Notes: a model not told the origin generated them from the sequence alone. DNA of 64,000 bases from Sinorhizobium psoraleae (GCF_013283645.1 NZ_JABEKV010000004.1:62001-126000); one strand, 5' to 3'; positions 35,451-57,465 are shown, counted from the first letter of the stretch. Made by a program: numbers and translations.

Positions 35451-35524
35451 GCGGGTATAGCTCAATGGTAGAGCAGCAGCCTTCCAAGCTGAATACGCGG
35501 GTTCGATTCCCGCTACCCGCTCCA
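35451..35524 (+). tRNA. tRNA-Gly (TCC)
   Basis: 74 nt including CCA. Acceptor GCGGGTA / TACCCGC, D-arm TAGCTCAATGGTAGAGCA, anticodon loop CTTCCAA (anticodon TCC), T-arm GCGGGTTCGATTCCCGC. Co-directional with tRNA-Tyr and tuf. Confidence 0.97.
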
Positions 35525-35787
35525 GTTCGCTTCCCGCGTTGCAAAGACAGCTCAGACTGCGCTTCAAATAAACACCGCATGTCGATGATTGCGTTAATAT
35601 TCGCGCGTCCGACAGGTGGGAGTGCTAGTGTTCGGCAAGGCGTTTGATACCGAAGGGCCGGACGGCTATGCGGCCCCATCCTCGTGCACGCAATTAAGTC
35701 TTGCGCAAATCCCGCGAAACCCTTAAACGGCTCGACAAACCGGCCCAGCCGGCTGATCCATCTTATTTGACCACAGGAAACGTACCC

Positions 35788-36963
<1,176 letters not shown>

Positions 36964-36987
36964 TTTCCGGCACATCCGGATTTCGAG

Positions 36988-37014
36988 GCCCCGCAGGCAA
37001 CTGCGGGGCTTTTT
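36988..37014 (+). terminator. Terminator of first tuf
   Basis: GCCCCGCAG - GCAA - CTGCGGGGC followed by five T. Confidence 0.93.
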
Positions 37015-37031
37015 CATTGCAATGTGCAGGG

Positions 37032-37134
37032 CCTGCGTTTTCCAGATGCGAGAAGTCGCTGTACCACTTTGAATTGCTGCATGTTTCGGGTCCATAAATC
37101 GGCTCCGATTCAAGGAATATGCAGTGGGAGGCGG
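37032..37134 (+). repeat. RIME-like repeat with degenerate first palindrome
   Basis: AAGTCGCTGTACCACTTTG, AATTGCTGCATG and then TAAATCGGCTCCGATTCAAGGAATATGCAG match the repeat family; the left palindrome is eroded. It occupies the centre of the 336-bp gap between tuf and the exported beta-rich protein; the remaining 165 bp show nothing I can name. Confidence 0.75.
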
Positions 37135-37299
37135 GTGTCATTCTGAAATTGTTTGCGTGTGATGTTTGCAACAGTCCTCACGCAGTTCGGTGCGTTGCGG
37201 CCGATTAACATAAGGTCATCGCCTCCGATCTGTGCTATTTTCCGAGCCTGACGATTTTGCCGGAACGGCAACGGTTGCGACCGAGGATCGGAATCCCAA

Positions 37300-37965
37300 A
37301 TGAAAAGAAGTATCGCTACGCGCCTCGCCGCGATTGGCATAGCTTTTGTTTGTGTCGGGCCTTTTCGGCAATCGGCATCGGCCGCCGACGACGGCCCGCT
37401 TATCTGGGCACCTGCAAAGACCGGAGCCAACGCCTACAGGCTTCGGCTCGGCATGCGTTTCCCGGGGCAATGGGATACAACCGCCGGGGCGGAATTCTCG
37501 ATGGGCGCGGAGTCGTCGGGCAAGATCAAGCCGCCCACCGCCCCCGTACGCCTCTGGGGGTCGCTTTCGCGCAAGAGCAAGGGACGGGCGACCACGCGCT
37601 CCTCTCTATTCAACATGGACTTCAACGCCTTGACCGGCACCAGCAATGTGGGCGCCGGTACCGCGCGAACATGGATTGTGACGCCGACACTCGATGCGGA
37701 GGTCCACCGCAGCATCGCCCTTCAGTGCAACGCCTATGAGAACAGTTGCGCCCAGCCGAGGCTGACGCAAACAGCCCGGCTCGCATCTCCAGCGACCCGG
37801 ACGTCACTTGTCGCGCAGGGTGAGCTTTCCAGCGACGGCATCAGCGGCTTGAGCCGCATTGGCTTCGAGCAGAAGTTCGGCAATTTACAGCTCGGGGCCG
37901 CAGTCGCCGACCCGTTGTTGGCGCCCCGCAGCGTGTTCGATATCCGCTACAGCCTGCGATGGTGA
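37300..37965 (+). CDS. Exported beta-rich protein, possible outer membrane protein
   Basis: A 221-aa protein with a signal peptide (MKRSIATRLAAIGIAFVCVG, cleaved near 'ASA-AD', residue 28). The mature part alternates in short strands rich in Gly, Thr, Ser and aromatic residues ('YRLRLGMRFPGQWDTTAGAE', 'ISGLSRIGFEQKFGNLQLGA') and ends in '...FDIRYSLRW', a terminal aromatic residue as in beta-barrel outer membrane proteins. Two cysteines (near 147 and 153) are close together. No family recognised. It has its own RIME-flanked locus between tuf and the epimerase gene. Confidence 0.7.
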   Translation: MKRSIATRLAAIGIAFVCVGPFRQSASAADDGPLIWAPAKTGANAYRLRLGMRFPGQWDTTAGAEFSMGAESSGKIKPPTAPVRLWGSLSRKSKGRATTRSSLFNMDFNALTGTSNVGAGTARTWIVTPTLDAEVHRSIALQCNAYENSCAQPRLTQTARLASPATRTSLVAQGELSSDGISGLSRIGFEQKFGNLQLGAAVADPLLAPRSVFDIRYSLRW

Positions 37966-38040
37966 TGTGCGGCATGCGACGTGGGCGCATCTTGTGCAAA
38001 AGAACAAAGCAGCTAACTATTGCTTCGCTTTCTGCAGGCC

Positions 38041-38129
38041 GTGCATCTTTGAGACGCGCAGGTCGCTGCAGCACTTTGAATTGCTGCATGTTTCCTTAAT
38101 TTGGCTCGGATTTAAGGAAACCTGCAGCA
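38041..38129 (+). repeat. RIME-like repeat, abutting epimerase ribosome binding site
   Basis: GAGACGCGCAGGTCGCTGCAG, CACTTTGAATTGCTGCATG and the second palindrome TTCCTTAATT...GGATTTAAGGAAACCTGCAG. The ribosome binding site GGGGAGG of the epimerase gene begins right after it, so the element is probably transcribed as the gene's 5' leader. Confidence 0.8.
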
Positions 38130-38140
38130 GGGGAGGCGTC

Positions 38141-39034
38141 ATGAAAAAGCGTATTCTTTTTACCGGCGGCGCAGGCAAGGCCGGGCGGCATGCGGTACCT
38201 TATCTTGTTGAGGCGGGTTACGAGGTGCACAATGTCGACCTCGTTCCGCTCGAAAGCCCCGGCGTCACGAACCTCATGGCCGACATCACCGATAGTGGCC
38301 AGATGTTCAATGCGCTGTCGATGCATCGGGACTTTCCCGATCTCGATCGGGGGCAGCAGTCCTTCGATGCCGTCGTGCACTTTGCCGCCATTCCGCGCAT
38401 TCTCATCAAGCCGGATAACGAGACCTTCCGGGTCAATGTCATGGGCACGTACAACGTGATCGAGGCGGCGGTGAAGCTCGGTATCCGCAAGATCATCGTT
38501 GCTTCCAGCGAGACGACCTACGGCGTCTGCTTTGCGGAGGGTCATCGCGATTTCCACCAATTCCCTCTGGAGGAGGACTACGACGTCAATCCGATGGACT
38601 CCTACGGTCTCTCCAAGGTGGTGAACGAGAAGACGGCGCGCGCCTTTGCCGAACGCTCGGGGTTCGACATCTATGCATTGCGCATCGGCAACGTGATCGA
38701 GCCGCATGAATATGCGAATTTCCCGCATTATTTCGCCAATCCCGAAATCCGCAAAAGGATTGCCTGGAGCTACATCGATGCGCGCGATCTCGGCCAGATC
38801 GTCAAGCTCTGCATAGAGAAGGACGGCCTCGGCTTTACGATATTCAACGCCGCGAACGACACGGTCTCGGCCAACACGCCTTCGCGTGAACTTGCCAGGC
38901 GGTTTTATCCGAATGTTCCCTTCAAAAGAGAGATCGGCGAGTTCGAAGGTCTTCTCTCGAACAGGAAGATTCGCGAGGTTCTCGGGTTCAAGGAGGAACA
39001 TGACTGGCGGAAATACGTCCAGTTGGAGAATTGA
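38141..39034 (+). CDS. NAD-dependent epimerase/dehydratase (extended SDR)
   Basis: A 297-aa extended short-chain dehydrogenase. The N-terminal Rossmann motif is 'ILFTGGAGKAGRHAVPYLV' (GGxGxxG). 'VVHFAAIPR' and 'NVMGTYNVIEAA' follow, with the catalytic Ser-Thr region at 'VASSETTYGV' and YxxxK in 'SYGLSKVVNEK'. Probably acts on a nucleotide sugar or sugar acid; the uronate dehydrogenase/UDP-glucose epimerase groups are candidates, but the substrate cannot be assigned. The ATG at 38141 has GGGGAGG four bases upstream. It lies between tuf and tRNA-Trp, and so interrupts an otherwise translation-only neighbourhood. Confidence 0.88.
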   Translation: MKKRILFTGGAGKAGRHAVPYLVEAGYEVHNVDLVPLESPGVTNLMADITDSGQMFNALSMHRDFPDLDRGQQSFDAVVHFAAIPRILIKPDNETFRVNVMGTYNVIEAAVKLGIRKIIVASSETTYGVCFAEGHRDFHQFPLEEDYDVNPMDSYGLSKVVNEKTARAFAERSGFDIYALRIGNVIEPHEYANFPHYFANPEIRKRIAWSYIDARDLGQIVKLCIEKDGLGFTIFNAANDTVSANTPSRELARRFYPNVPFKREIGEFEGLLSNRKIREVLGFKEEHDWRKYVQLEN

Positions 39035-39108
39035 AGCGCCGCGACTGCTTGCAGCGTTGCGGCCGCGAAATTTTCTTGGAACTTTTTTCCCTTTTGCCGC
39101 AAATGCGC

Positions 39109-39137
39109 TTGAAAGCGTCCGGCAAACTGAATATGAA
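39109..39137 (+). promoter_or_regulatory. Candidate promoter of tRNA-Trp
   Basis: TTGAAA, 17-base spacer, TATGAA, 52 bp before the tRNA. Confidence 0.6.
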
Positions 39138-39189
39138 GCCGCTGACCTGAGACGCGTGCGGGCCATTTGGCCGGTTGGCGTTTCGATCT

Positions 39190-39265
<76 letters not shown>

Positions 39266-39307
39266 GTTTCGTCATTCTTGCCTCATCGTCTGAATTCGGC
39301 CAGAATG

Positions 39308-39339
39308 AAAAAAGGTAGGGCGGCGCGGCCGCCTTTTTA
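39308..39339 (+). terminator. tRNA-Trp terminator
   Basis: A-run, stem GGCGGC - GCG - GCCGCC (39319-39333), then five T. Confidence 0.85.
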
Positions 39340-39364
39340 TATTCACAAAAAGACTGATTGGCTC

Positions 39365-39393
39365 TTGTGGTTTTCGGAATCGGTCTTTATGTA
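39365..39393 (+). promoter_or_regulatory. Candidate promoter of secE-nusG
   Basis: TTGTGG, 17-base spacer, TATGTA; 72 bp before the secE ATG and just after the tRNA-Trp terminator. Confidence 0.6.
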
Positions 39394-39464
39394 GGGTCCA
39401 AACAGACACGCGGTGCGTGGGGCTGAATCATCGGCTTTACGCGCCGTAATGGCGTGAGCATTTT

Positions 39465-39665
39465 ATGGCATCCAAAACGAATCCGTTCACGTTTCTGCAG
39501 CAAGTTCGCTCCGAAACGTCAAAAGTGACTTGGCCTTCACGGCGCGAGACGATGATCTCGACGCTGATGGTCTTTGTCATGGTCTCTTTTGCCGCCGCCT
39601 TTTTCTTTGGTGCGGACCAGTTGATGGGCTGGCTGATGAGCCTCGTCCTCAACGTTGGCGCTTGA
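39465..39665 (+). CDS. secE: Preprotein translocase subunit SecE
   Basis: A 66-aa SecE of the short single-span type (E. coli SecE has three spans). The amphipathic helix 'FLQQVRSETSKVTWPSRRET' is followed by one membrane segment ('MVFVMVSFAAAFFFGADQ'). It clamps SecY in the translocon. It lies 16 bp upstream of nusG. Confidence 0.97.
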   Translation: MASKTNPFTFLQQVRSETSKVTWPSRRETMISTLMVFVMVSFAAAFFFGADQLMGWLMSLVLNVGA

Positions 39666-39681
39666 TTGGGTGGAGAGTAGC

Positions 39682-40212
39682 ATGGCTGCGCGCTGGTATA
39701 TCGTTCACGCCTATTCGAATTTCGAAAAGAAGGTCGCCGAGTCGATCGAGGAAAAGGCCAAGCAGAAAGGTCTGGATCACCTTTTCGAAAAGATTCTCGT
39801 TCCGACGGAAAAGGTCGTCGAGATCCGCCGCGGCCGCAAGGTCGACGCGGAACGCAAGTTTTTTCCGGGCTACGTGCTTGTTCGCGCCAATCTGACCGAT
39901 GAGGCCTATCACCTCATCAAGAATACGCCGAAGGTCACGGGTTTCCTCGGGACCGATAGCAAGCCCGTTCCGATTCCGGATCATGAGGCAGAGCGGATCC
40001 TTGGTCAGGTCCAGGACGGTGTCGATCGTCCGAAGCCGTCGGTTTCTTTCGAGATCGGCGAGCAGGTCCGGGTATCGGATGGTCCGTTCGCATCCTTCAA
40101 CGGCATCGTCCAGGATGTCGATGAAGAGCGGTCGCGCTTGAAGGTCGAGGTTTCGATCTTTGGTCGCGCGACCCCCGTCGAGCTGGAATATGGCCAGGTC
40201 GAAAAGGTCTGA
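39682..40212 (+). CDS. nusG: Transcription termination/antitermination protein NusG
   Basis: A 176-aa factor that binds RNA polymerase and links it to Rho or to ribosomal protein S10. NGN domain from 'RWYIVHAYSNFEKKVAESIE' to about residue 110; KOW domain 'GEQVRVSDGPFASFNGIVQ' near 125-145. The ATG at 39682 follows GGAGAG. Confidence 0.97.
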   Translation: MAARWYIVHAYSNFEKKVAESIEEKAKQKGLDHLFEKILVPTEKVVEIRRGRKVDAERKFFPGYVLVRANLTDEAYHLIKNTPKVTGFLGTDSKPVPIPDHEAERILGQVQDGVDRPKPSVSFEIGEQVRVSDGPFASFNGIVQDVDEERSRLKVEVSIFGRATPVELEYGQVEKV

Positions 40213-40426
40213 AAACCATAGGTTTAAAAAGGGATGGGCGGGCCGACTGGCCTGTTCCGGCGGAGTGATCCGCATGCGCGTGGGAGGTGTCCGGTCTTAG
40301 CCGGGTCGGATTGTCCGCACCACGCAACCGCAGCCGCCGGTCGAGAGACCGGTAAATGGCCGGGCGACCGGCTCAACAGTTCCTCTTCCGATTTGATCGT
40401 GAAGAGGCATTCAGAGGCAGAGAGAA
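40213..40426 (+). promoter_or_regulatory. rplK leader region with GNRA-capped hairpin
   Basis: 214 bp between nusG and rplK with no gene. CCGGTC - GAGA - GACCGG (40337-40352) is a perfect stem closed by a GNRA tetraloop; other GC-rich inverted segments surround it. Ribosomal protein L1 represses the rplK-rplA mRNA in other bacteria through a leader site, which may lie here. Promoter elements were not clear. Confidence 0.5.
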
Positions 40427-40855
40427 ATGGCTAAGAAAGTTGCAGGCCAGCTCAAGCTGCAGGTGAAGGCCGGCTCGGCGAATCCGTCGCCGCCGATCGG
40501 TCCTGCGCTTGGTCAGCGTGGCATTAACATCATGGAATTCTGCAAGGCGTTCAATGCCGCTACGCAGGAAATGGAAAAGGGTATGCCGATTCCGGTCGTC
40601 ATCACCTATTACCAGGACAAGTCCTTCACCTTTGTCATGAAGCAGCCGCCGGTCAGCTACTTCCTGAAGCGTGAAGCAAAGATCCAGTCGGGCTCGAAGA
40701 CCCCGGGCAAGGCCAGGGCCGGCTCGATCTCCAAGGCTCAGATCCGTACGATCGCAGAGGCCAAGATGAAGGACCTCAACGCGGCCGATATCGAAGGCGC
40801 AATGGCAATGGTCGAGGGCTCTGCCCGCTCCATGGGCCTGGAAGTGACGGGCTAA
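40427..40855 (+). CDS. rplK: 50S ribosomal protein L11
   Basis: 142 aa. N-terminal domain '[20 protein letters not shown]' and Gly-rich linker; C-terminal rRNA-binding domain with '[21 protein letters not shown]'. It forms the stalk base with 23S rRNA at the GTPase centre and is the binding platform for thiopeptides. GAGGCAGAGAG precedes the ATG. rplA starts four bases after its stop. Confidence 0.98.
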   Translation: MAKKVAGQLKLQVKAGSANPSPPIGPALGQRGINIMEFCKAFNAATQEMEKGMPIPVVITYYQDKSFTFVMKQPPVSYFLKREAKIQSGSKTPGKARAGSISKAQIRTIAEAKMKDLNAADIEGAMAMVEGSARSMGLEVTG

Positions 40856-40859
40856 GACC

Positions 40860-41558
40860 ATGGCGAAGATTGCAAAGCGTGTACAGAAGTCCCGCGAGGG
40901 CATCGATCCGGCGAAGACCTACGGCCTCGGTGAAGCCGTAACGCTGGTCAAGGAGCGTGCGACGGCAAAGTTCGATGAAACCATCGAAGTCGCCATGAAC
41001 CTCGGCGTCGATCCGCGCCACGCCGACCAGATGGTCCGCGGCGTTGTCAACCTGCCGAACGGCACCGGCCGCTCGGTTCGCGTTGCCGTTTTCGCGCGCG
41101 GCGCGAAGGCTGACGAAGCCAAGGCCGCCGGTGCTGACGTCGTCGGCGCCGAAGACCTCGTCGAGATTGTCCAGGGCGGCAAGATCGACTTCGATCGCTG
41201 CATCGCGACCCCGGACATGATGCCGCTCGTCGGCCGTCTCGGTAAGGTTCTCGGTCCGCGTGGCATGATGCCGAACCCGAAGGTGGGCACGGTCACCATG
41301 GACGTAGCCGCTGCCGTCAAGGCCTCCAAGGGTGGTGCGGTCGAGTTCCGCGTCGAAAAGGCCGGTATCGTTCACGCCGGCGTCGGCAAGGCGTCCTTCG
41401 ATGCAAAGGCGCTGGAAGAAAACATCCGCGCCTTCGCTGATGCCGTGATCAAGGCAAAGCCGGCTGGCGCCAAGGGCAACTACGTCAAGCGCGTAGCGAT
41501 CTCCTCGACCATGGGTCCGGGCCTCAAGATCGATCCGGCAACGCTGAGCGTCGCCTGA
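40860..41558 (+). CDS. rplA: 50S ribosomal protein L1
   Basis: 232 aa, two-domain L1 of the mobile stalk, and likely translational repressor of its own operon. '[21 protein letters not shown]', '[19 protein letters not shown]' and '[17 protein letters not shown]' are the family blocks. With only four bases after rplK, translation should be coupled. Followed by a RIME-like repeat, then the rplJ leader. Confidence 0.98.
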   Translation: MAKIAKRVQKSREGIDPAKTYGLGEAVTLVKERATAKFDETIEVAMNLGVDPRHADQMVRGVVNLPNGTGRSVRVAVFARGAKADEAKAAGADVVGAEDLVEIVQGGKIDFDRCIATPDMMPLVGRLGKVLGPRGMMPNPKVGTVTMDVAAAVKASKGGAVEFRVEKAGIVHAGVGKASFDAKALEENIRAFADAVIKAKPAGAKGNYVKRVAISSTMGPGLKIDPATLSVA

Positions 41559-41566
41559 CCCAAATG

Positions 41567-41669
41567 CTATAGCGCCGTGCGTCTGTATATACGCACAAAG
41601 ATCGCTATAGCGCTTTGAATTGCTGCATGTTTTCTTAAATCGGATCCGATCCAAGGAGAAAACATGCAG
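41567..41669 (+). repeat. RIME-like repeat, full-length copy in rplA-rplJ gap
   Basis: CTATAGCGCCGTGCGTC to GATCGCTATAG (first palindrome), CGCTTTGAATTGCTGCATG, then TTCTTAAATCGGATCCGATC...GAGAAAACATGCAG (second palindrome). 103 bp. It is directly upstream of the L10-type leader. Confidence 0.85.
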
Positions 41670-41719
41670 GGGCTTCGGCCCGAAACAGAATTTCCGGCCT
41701 TTCGGGGCCGGAAATCCGG

Positions 41720-41989
41720 ACCTAAAGTCCGGAACTCCTGTCCGAGATTGCGGGTGGTTTTACCTTAATCACCATTGCCCGCATGAGACGGGTAAGATCT
41801 GAATTTTGAACAACGCCTTCGGCGTCGAAATTCGGTTCGAACCTCGCTTGCCTTGTGTCAGACCCGGCTCTTCCGGGAACGCCAAGGGACAGGATCCTTA
41901 AGCGTTGCTTGGGATCGAGCATGATCCCGGGTGACAAAGGCAAACCCGGCAGGGCTGCGTGAAGCAACCCTGTCAACTGGAGACAGACA
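41720..41989 (+). promoter_or_regulatory. rplJ (L10) leader, structured
   Basis: About 270 bp of hairpin-rich sequence before the GTG of rplJ. Visible elements are a hairpin around AACGCC-TTCG-GCGTCG flanked by GAATTT/AAATTC (about 41801-41833), CCCGG-CTCTT-CCGGG (41864-41878), and a GGATCCTTAAGCG segment followed by GGGATCGAGCATGATCCC. L10-L12 complex binding to such leaders represses rplJL in most bacteria. The assignment is by position and structure, not alignment. Its promoter is not obvious. Confidence 0.6.
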
Positions 41990-42508
41990 GTGGAAAGAGC
42001 GGAAAAACGCGAATTCGTCACGGAGCTGAACGAAGTCTTCAAGGCTTCCGGTTCGGTTGTCGTGGCCCACTATGCTGGTGTCACAGTTGCGCAGATGAAC
42101 GACTTCCGTTCGAAGATGCGCGCTGCTGGCGGCACCGTCAGAGTCGCGAAAAACCGCCTGGCCAAGATCGCTCTTCAGGGCACGGAGTCTGAAGGGATGA
42201 CCGATCTCTTCAAGGGGCAGACGCTGATTGCATACAGCACTGACCCTGTAACGGCTCCGAAGGTCGTCGTGGATTTCGCCAAGACCAACGATAAGCTCGT
42301 TGTGCTCGGCGGCGCCATGGGGACAACCACGCTCAACGCCGAAGGTGTCAAGTCGCTTGCGACCCTGCCTTCGCTCGACGAGCTGCGCGCGAAGCTGCTG
42401 GGCCTTCTCAATGCCCCGGCAACCCGCGTCGCGACGGTTGTCGCAGCACCGGCAAGTCAGCTTGCTCGCGTGTTCTCGGCCTATGCCAAGAAGGACGAAG
42501 CCGCCTGA
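41990..42508 (+). CDS. rplJ: 50S ribosomal protein L10
   Basis: 172 aa, starting at GTG (41990) after CTGGAGAC. It has '[20 protein letters not shown]' and '[16 protein letters not shown]' in the rRNA-binding domain. The C-terminal helix ('[18 protein letters not shown]') anchors L7/L12 dimers. Expected autoregulator through the upstream leader. rplL follows after 58 bp. Confidence 0.97.
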   Translation: MERAEKREFVTELNEVFKASGSVVVAHYAGVTVAQMNDFRSKMRAAGGTVRVAKNRLAKIALQGTESEGMTDLFKGQTLIAYSTDPVTAPKVVVDFAKTNDKLVVLGGAMGTTTLNAEGVKSLATLPSLDELRAKLLGLLNAPATRVATVVAAPASQLARVFSAYAKKDEAA

Positions 42509-42566
42509 GGCGGAATTTCGCTGTTGTATTTAGAACCAGTTCGAACCGAACAAAAGGAAAAGTAAA

Positions 42567-42947
<381 letters not shown>

Positions 42948-42964
42948 TTCGACGAAATGCAAAG

Positions 42965-43005
42965 GAGGGGTGGCCGTTTTGGCCGCCTCTCTTTGACCGT
43001 TTTTA
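42965..43005 (+). terminator. rplL-rpoB attenuator-like hairpin
   Basis: GAGGGGTGGCC (42965-42975) pairs with GGCCGCCTCTC (42981-42991), 11 pairs with two G-T, then TTTGACCGTTTTT. It looks like a partial terminator reducing rpoBC relative to rplJL, as known in E. coli. Confidence 0.7.
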
Positions 43006-43055
43006 GAACATATTACCCAAAAGCCTGTCGAAAACGGCTTTTGGGTAATGGGTTC
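43006..43055 (+). other. Long perfect stem in rplL-rpoB gap
   Basis: ATTACCCAAAAGCC (43012-43025) pairs with GGCTTTTGGGTAAT (43036-43049), 14 perfect pairs with a 10-base loop. No T-run follows, so an RNase III-type processing site is more likely than a terminator; E. coli has one in the same position. Confidence 0.65.
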
Positions 43056-43213
43056 TTCAAGAGGATGGTCTCGAACGGAGGACAGCACAGCAATCCGCGC
43101 TGGGCGTTTTCCGGAAGTTGGACGAGATTGAACTACCCATTGATTGACGGGATCGACTGGCCATCGGTTCCCGTCCGTTGCAGGCCCGGATGCAAGATTG
43201 ACAAGGAGCGACG

Positions 43214-47356
<4,143 letters not shown>

Positions 47357-47366
47357 GACGACATCA

Positions 47367-47393
47367 GGTGCGTGCCGCGTCGCGGCACGCACC
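47367..47393 (+). other. Hairpin between rpoB and rpoC
   Basis: GGTGCGTGCCG and CGGCACGCACC with loop CGTCG, 11 perfect pairs, ten bases after the rpoB stop. No T-run, so it probably stabilises or allows processing of the mRNA, not termination. Confidence 0.6.
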
Positions 47394-47541
47394 GTTTCCG
47401 CCGCAGGGCAGTTTCTTGTCCGCGGTAGGAACAGGGCCGCACCCGATGCGGTTTTAGCTGTTTATAGGGCAGGGGCCGGCGCCCGGGATTTGCCGGCACC
47501 CCCGCCAAGCTCAGGGCGTAATGCCCGCAAAGGAGACAGGC

Positions 47542-51747
<4,206 letters not shown>

Positions 51748-51794
51748 TCGCAAGGGGTGGGCGCGACCAGCGCCCGCTCCCCCAGAGAGTAAAG

Positions 51795-51823
51795 AAGCCG
51801 CCCGGAGCGATCCGGGCGGCTTT
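51795..51823 (+). terminator. rpoC terminator
   Basis: GCCGCCCGGA - GCGA - TCCGGGCGGC, 10 perfect pairs, flanked by AA and TTTG. Short T-run but a very stable stem; it can serve the converging small gene too. Confidence 0.85.
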
Positions 51824-51864
51824 GTCATTCCGTCTGTGCAGGCAATACGAGCCGCGCGGTTCCG

Positions 51865-52161
51865 TTATGCGAAGCGGATGATCGCTACCTCACCCTCCAG
51901 TGCGCCCTGATAGGCAGAGGCGTGCGGCTCTTCATCCGGGATATCCGTCAAGGTTCCGATCTGATCGAGATCCGCCTGGAGGAAGCCTTCTTCGGCGAGC
52001 GCATTGAGTGCCTCGCGCACGGCGGTATCGTCGTCGGGCGCCCGCAGCATCACATGGATGTCGATACCCTCGTCGTCGCCGTCGGCTTCGTAGGCCTTGC
52101 CGATGATGATGAAAACCAGCGGTTCGTCTGGCACATTGTCGTTGTCCGGCGTAACGGGCAT
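51865..52161 (-). CDS. Conserved acidic hypothetical protein, 98 aa
   Basis: A 98-residue soluble, strongly acidic protein (MPVTPDNDNVPDEPLVFIII...). Its predicted alternation 'HVMLRAPDDDTAVREALNAL' suggests a small alpha/beta fold, with a C-terminal strand 'GEVAIIRFA'. The ATG at 52161 has AAAGGA 6-11 bases upstream. I do not recognise a family. It is the only minus-strand gene inside the translation/transcription cluster, converging on rpoC. Confidence 0.75.
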   Translation of the reverse strand: MPVTPDNDNVPDEPLVFIIIGKAYEADGDDEGIDIHVMLRAPDDDTAVREALNALAEEGFLQADLDQIGTLTDIPDEEPHASAYQGALEGEVAIIRFA

Positions 52162-52734
52162 GGGATGTCCTTTCGAGTTTTGCGCGATCTTAGCGCGCTT
52201 TTCGACAGCGCGCGAAAAAAATAGGGAAATAGGAAACGGCTGTGGGAATCAGTCGACCGGCATCGCCGACGCATGATCGTGGAAAAGATTCAGAAAGAAG
52301 TTGCTGATTCCTTAATTGCGAAGGACAATACCGGCGTTGAGGCGCAATCTTTGCGACGCCGCCGGACCGACCTGCCGCCAAAGCCTTGTTTTCCAGGCAT
52401 GGCAGGGCTGCGCAAGCCAGAATATTTCTTAATTGCCCTTGACGGATGGCCCCGAAATCAGTACACCCCGCCGCATCGGAGCCCATGTGAGGCTGGCTGG
52501 TTCGGAACGTCGCGTTCTGGAGTTCGCCTCAAACAAGGTTCGAAACGCACGCTGAAGACAAAAATGCTGCACGCAAGACGCGCGAGATAGTGCGTCCTCT
52601 GCTTTTGGTGGGGCCATCTGCGGAAAAGCGGATCGGCCCTCCTTTTGCGCATTTCATAGGCGTTCGAGACCGCCGGCGACGGCAACGATCCGCCCGAAAG
52701 GGTAACGAGACAAGATTTTGCAAGGGATGGTTAC
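52162..52734. promoter_or_regulatory. 573-bp intergenic region before rpsL with candidate promoter
   Basis: No credible gene on either strand; short open stretches lack ribosome binding sites and family-like sequence. It must contain divergent promoters for the 98-aa protein gene and the str operon. A candidate for the latter is listed separately at 52439. That would give an rpsL leader of about 260 nt, room for a regulatory structure, though in other bacteria S7 acts between rpsL and rpsG. Confidence 0.5.
52439..52467 (+). promoter_or_regulatory. Candidate promoter of rpsL-rpsG-fusA-tuf
   Basis: TTGACG, preceded by C, 17-base spacer, TACACC. The -35 is good, the -10 weak. Confidence 0.5.
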
Positions 52735-53106
52735 ATGCCTACCGTAAACCAGCTGATCCGCAAGCCGCGTCAGGCACAGGTAAAGCGCAACAAGGTTCCT
52801 GCTCTGCAGGAAAACCCGCAGAAGCGCGGCGTTTGCACCCGCGTCTACACGACGACCCCGAAGAAGCCGAACTCGGCTCTGCGTAAGGTTGCAAAGATCC
52901 GCCTGACGAACGGCTTCGAAGTTATCGGCTACATTCCGGGCGAAGGTCACAACCTGCAGGAGCACTCCGTGGTCATGATCCGCGGCGGCCGCGTAAAGGA
53001 CCTTCCCGGTGTTCGTTACCACATCATCCGTGGCGTTCTCGATACGCAGGGTGTGAAGAACCGCAAGCAGCGCCGCTCCAAGTACGGCGCGAAGCGTCCG
53101 AAATAA
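52735..53106 (+). CDS. rpsL: 30S ribosomal protein S12
   Basis: 123 aa, decoding-centre protein. '[20 protein letters not shown]' holds K43 and '[17 protein letters not shown]' holds K88. Both are the streptomycin-sensitive residues, so no resistance substitution is present. First gene of the str operon; rpsG follows after 57 bp. Confidence 0.99.
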
Positions 53107-53151
53107 CATCGCAACCGGCGCCATTTCGCTGGTCAAGTTTTTAAAAGTTGA

Positions 53152-53634
<483 letters not shown>

Positions 53635-53664
53635 TCTGGAACAGGTCCTGAAAGGCAGTCTCTC

Positions 53665-55764
<2,100 letters not shown>

Positions 55765-55835
55765 CCGGAATAGCCTCGCGCTGAAACAGAATGAAAAGAT
55801 TTCCCCTCTAGGGGGCAGAAAACGGAGAGCCGGAA

Positions 55836-57011
<1,176 letters not shown>

Positions 57012-57035
57012 CAAGAAAACGGCTTTGCCGTTTCG

Positions 57036-57070
57036 GCAGGGACATGGTCGCCCATGTCCCTGCGATTTTT
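57036..57070 (+). terminator. Terminator between tuf and rpsJ
   Basis: GCAGGGACATGG - TCGC - CCATGTCCCTGC, 12 perfect pairs, then GATTTTT. It separates str and S10 transcription, at least in part; a smaller AACGGC/GCCGTT hairpin lies just before it. Confidence 0.9.
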
Positions 57071-57156
57071 GAAAGAAGCGGCAGAGCGTAACGAATTCAG
57101 AAGTTTAAGTGTGTGCCGTAAGAGGCATACCGGAAACACGAGCAAGGACAAGTCGA

Positions 57157-57465
57157 ATGAACGGCCAGAATATCCGCATCCGCCTTAAGGCGTTTGATCA
57201 CCGGATCCTCGATGCCTCCACGCGCGAAATCGTGTCGACGGCCAAGCGCACCGGTGCGAGTGTGCGCGGGCCCGTGCCGCTTCCGACCCGGATTGAAAAA
57301 TTCACGGTCAACCGGTCGCCGCACGTCGACAAGAAGAGCCGCGAACAGTTTGAGATGCGCACGCACAAGCGCCTTCTCGATATCGTTGATCCGACCCCGC
57401 AGACGGTTGATGCGCTGATGAAGCTCGATCTGGCCGCTGGCGTCGACGTCGAGATCAAGCTCTAA
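57157..57465 (+). CDS. rpsJ: 30S ribosomal protein S10
   Basis: 102 aa, also the NusE partner of NusB and NusG. '[20 protein letters not shown]', '[20 protein letters not shown]' and '[14 protein letters not shown]' match the family. The ATG at 57157 follows AAGGAC. First gene of the S10 operon; only 86 bp separate it from the upstream terminator, so its promoter must be short or upstream read-through is used. Confidence 0.98.
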
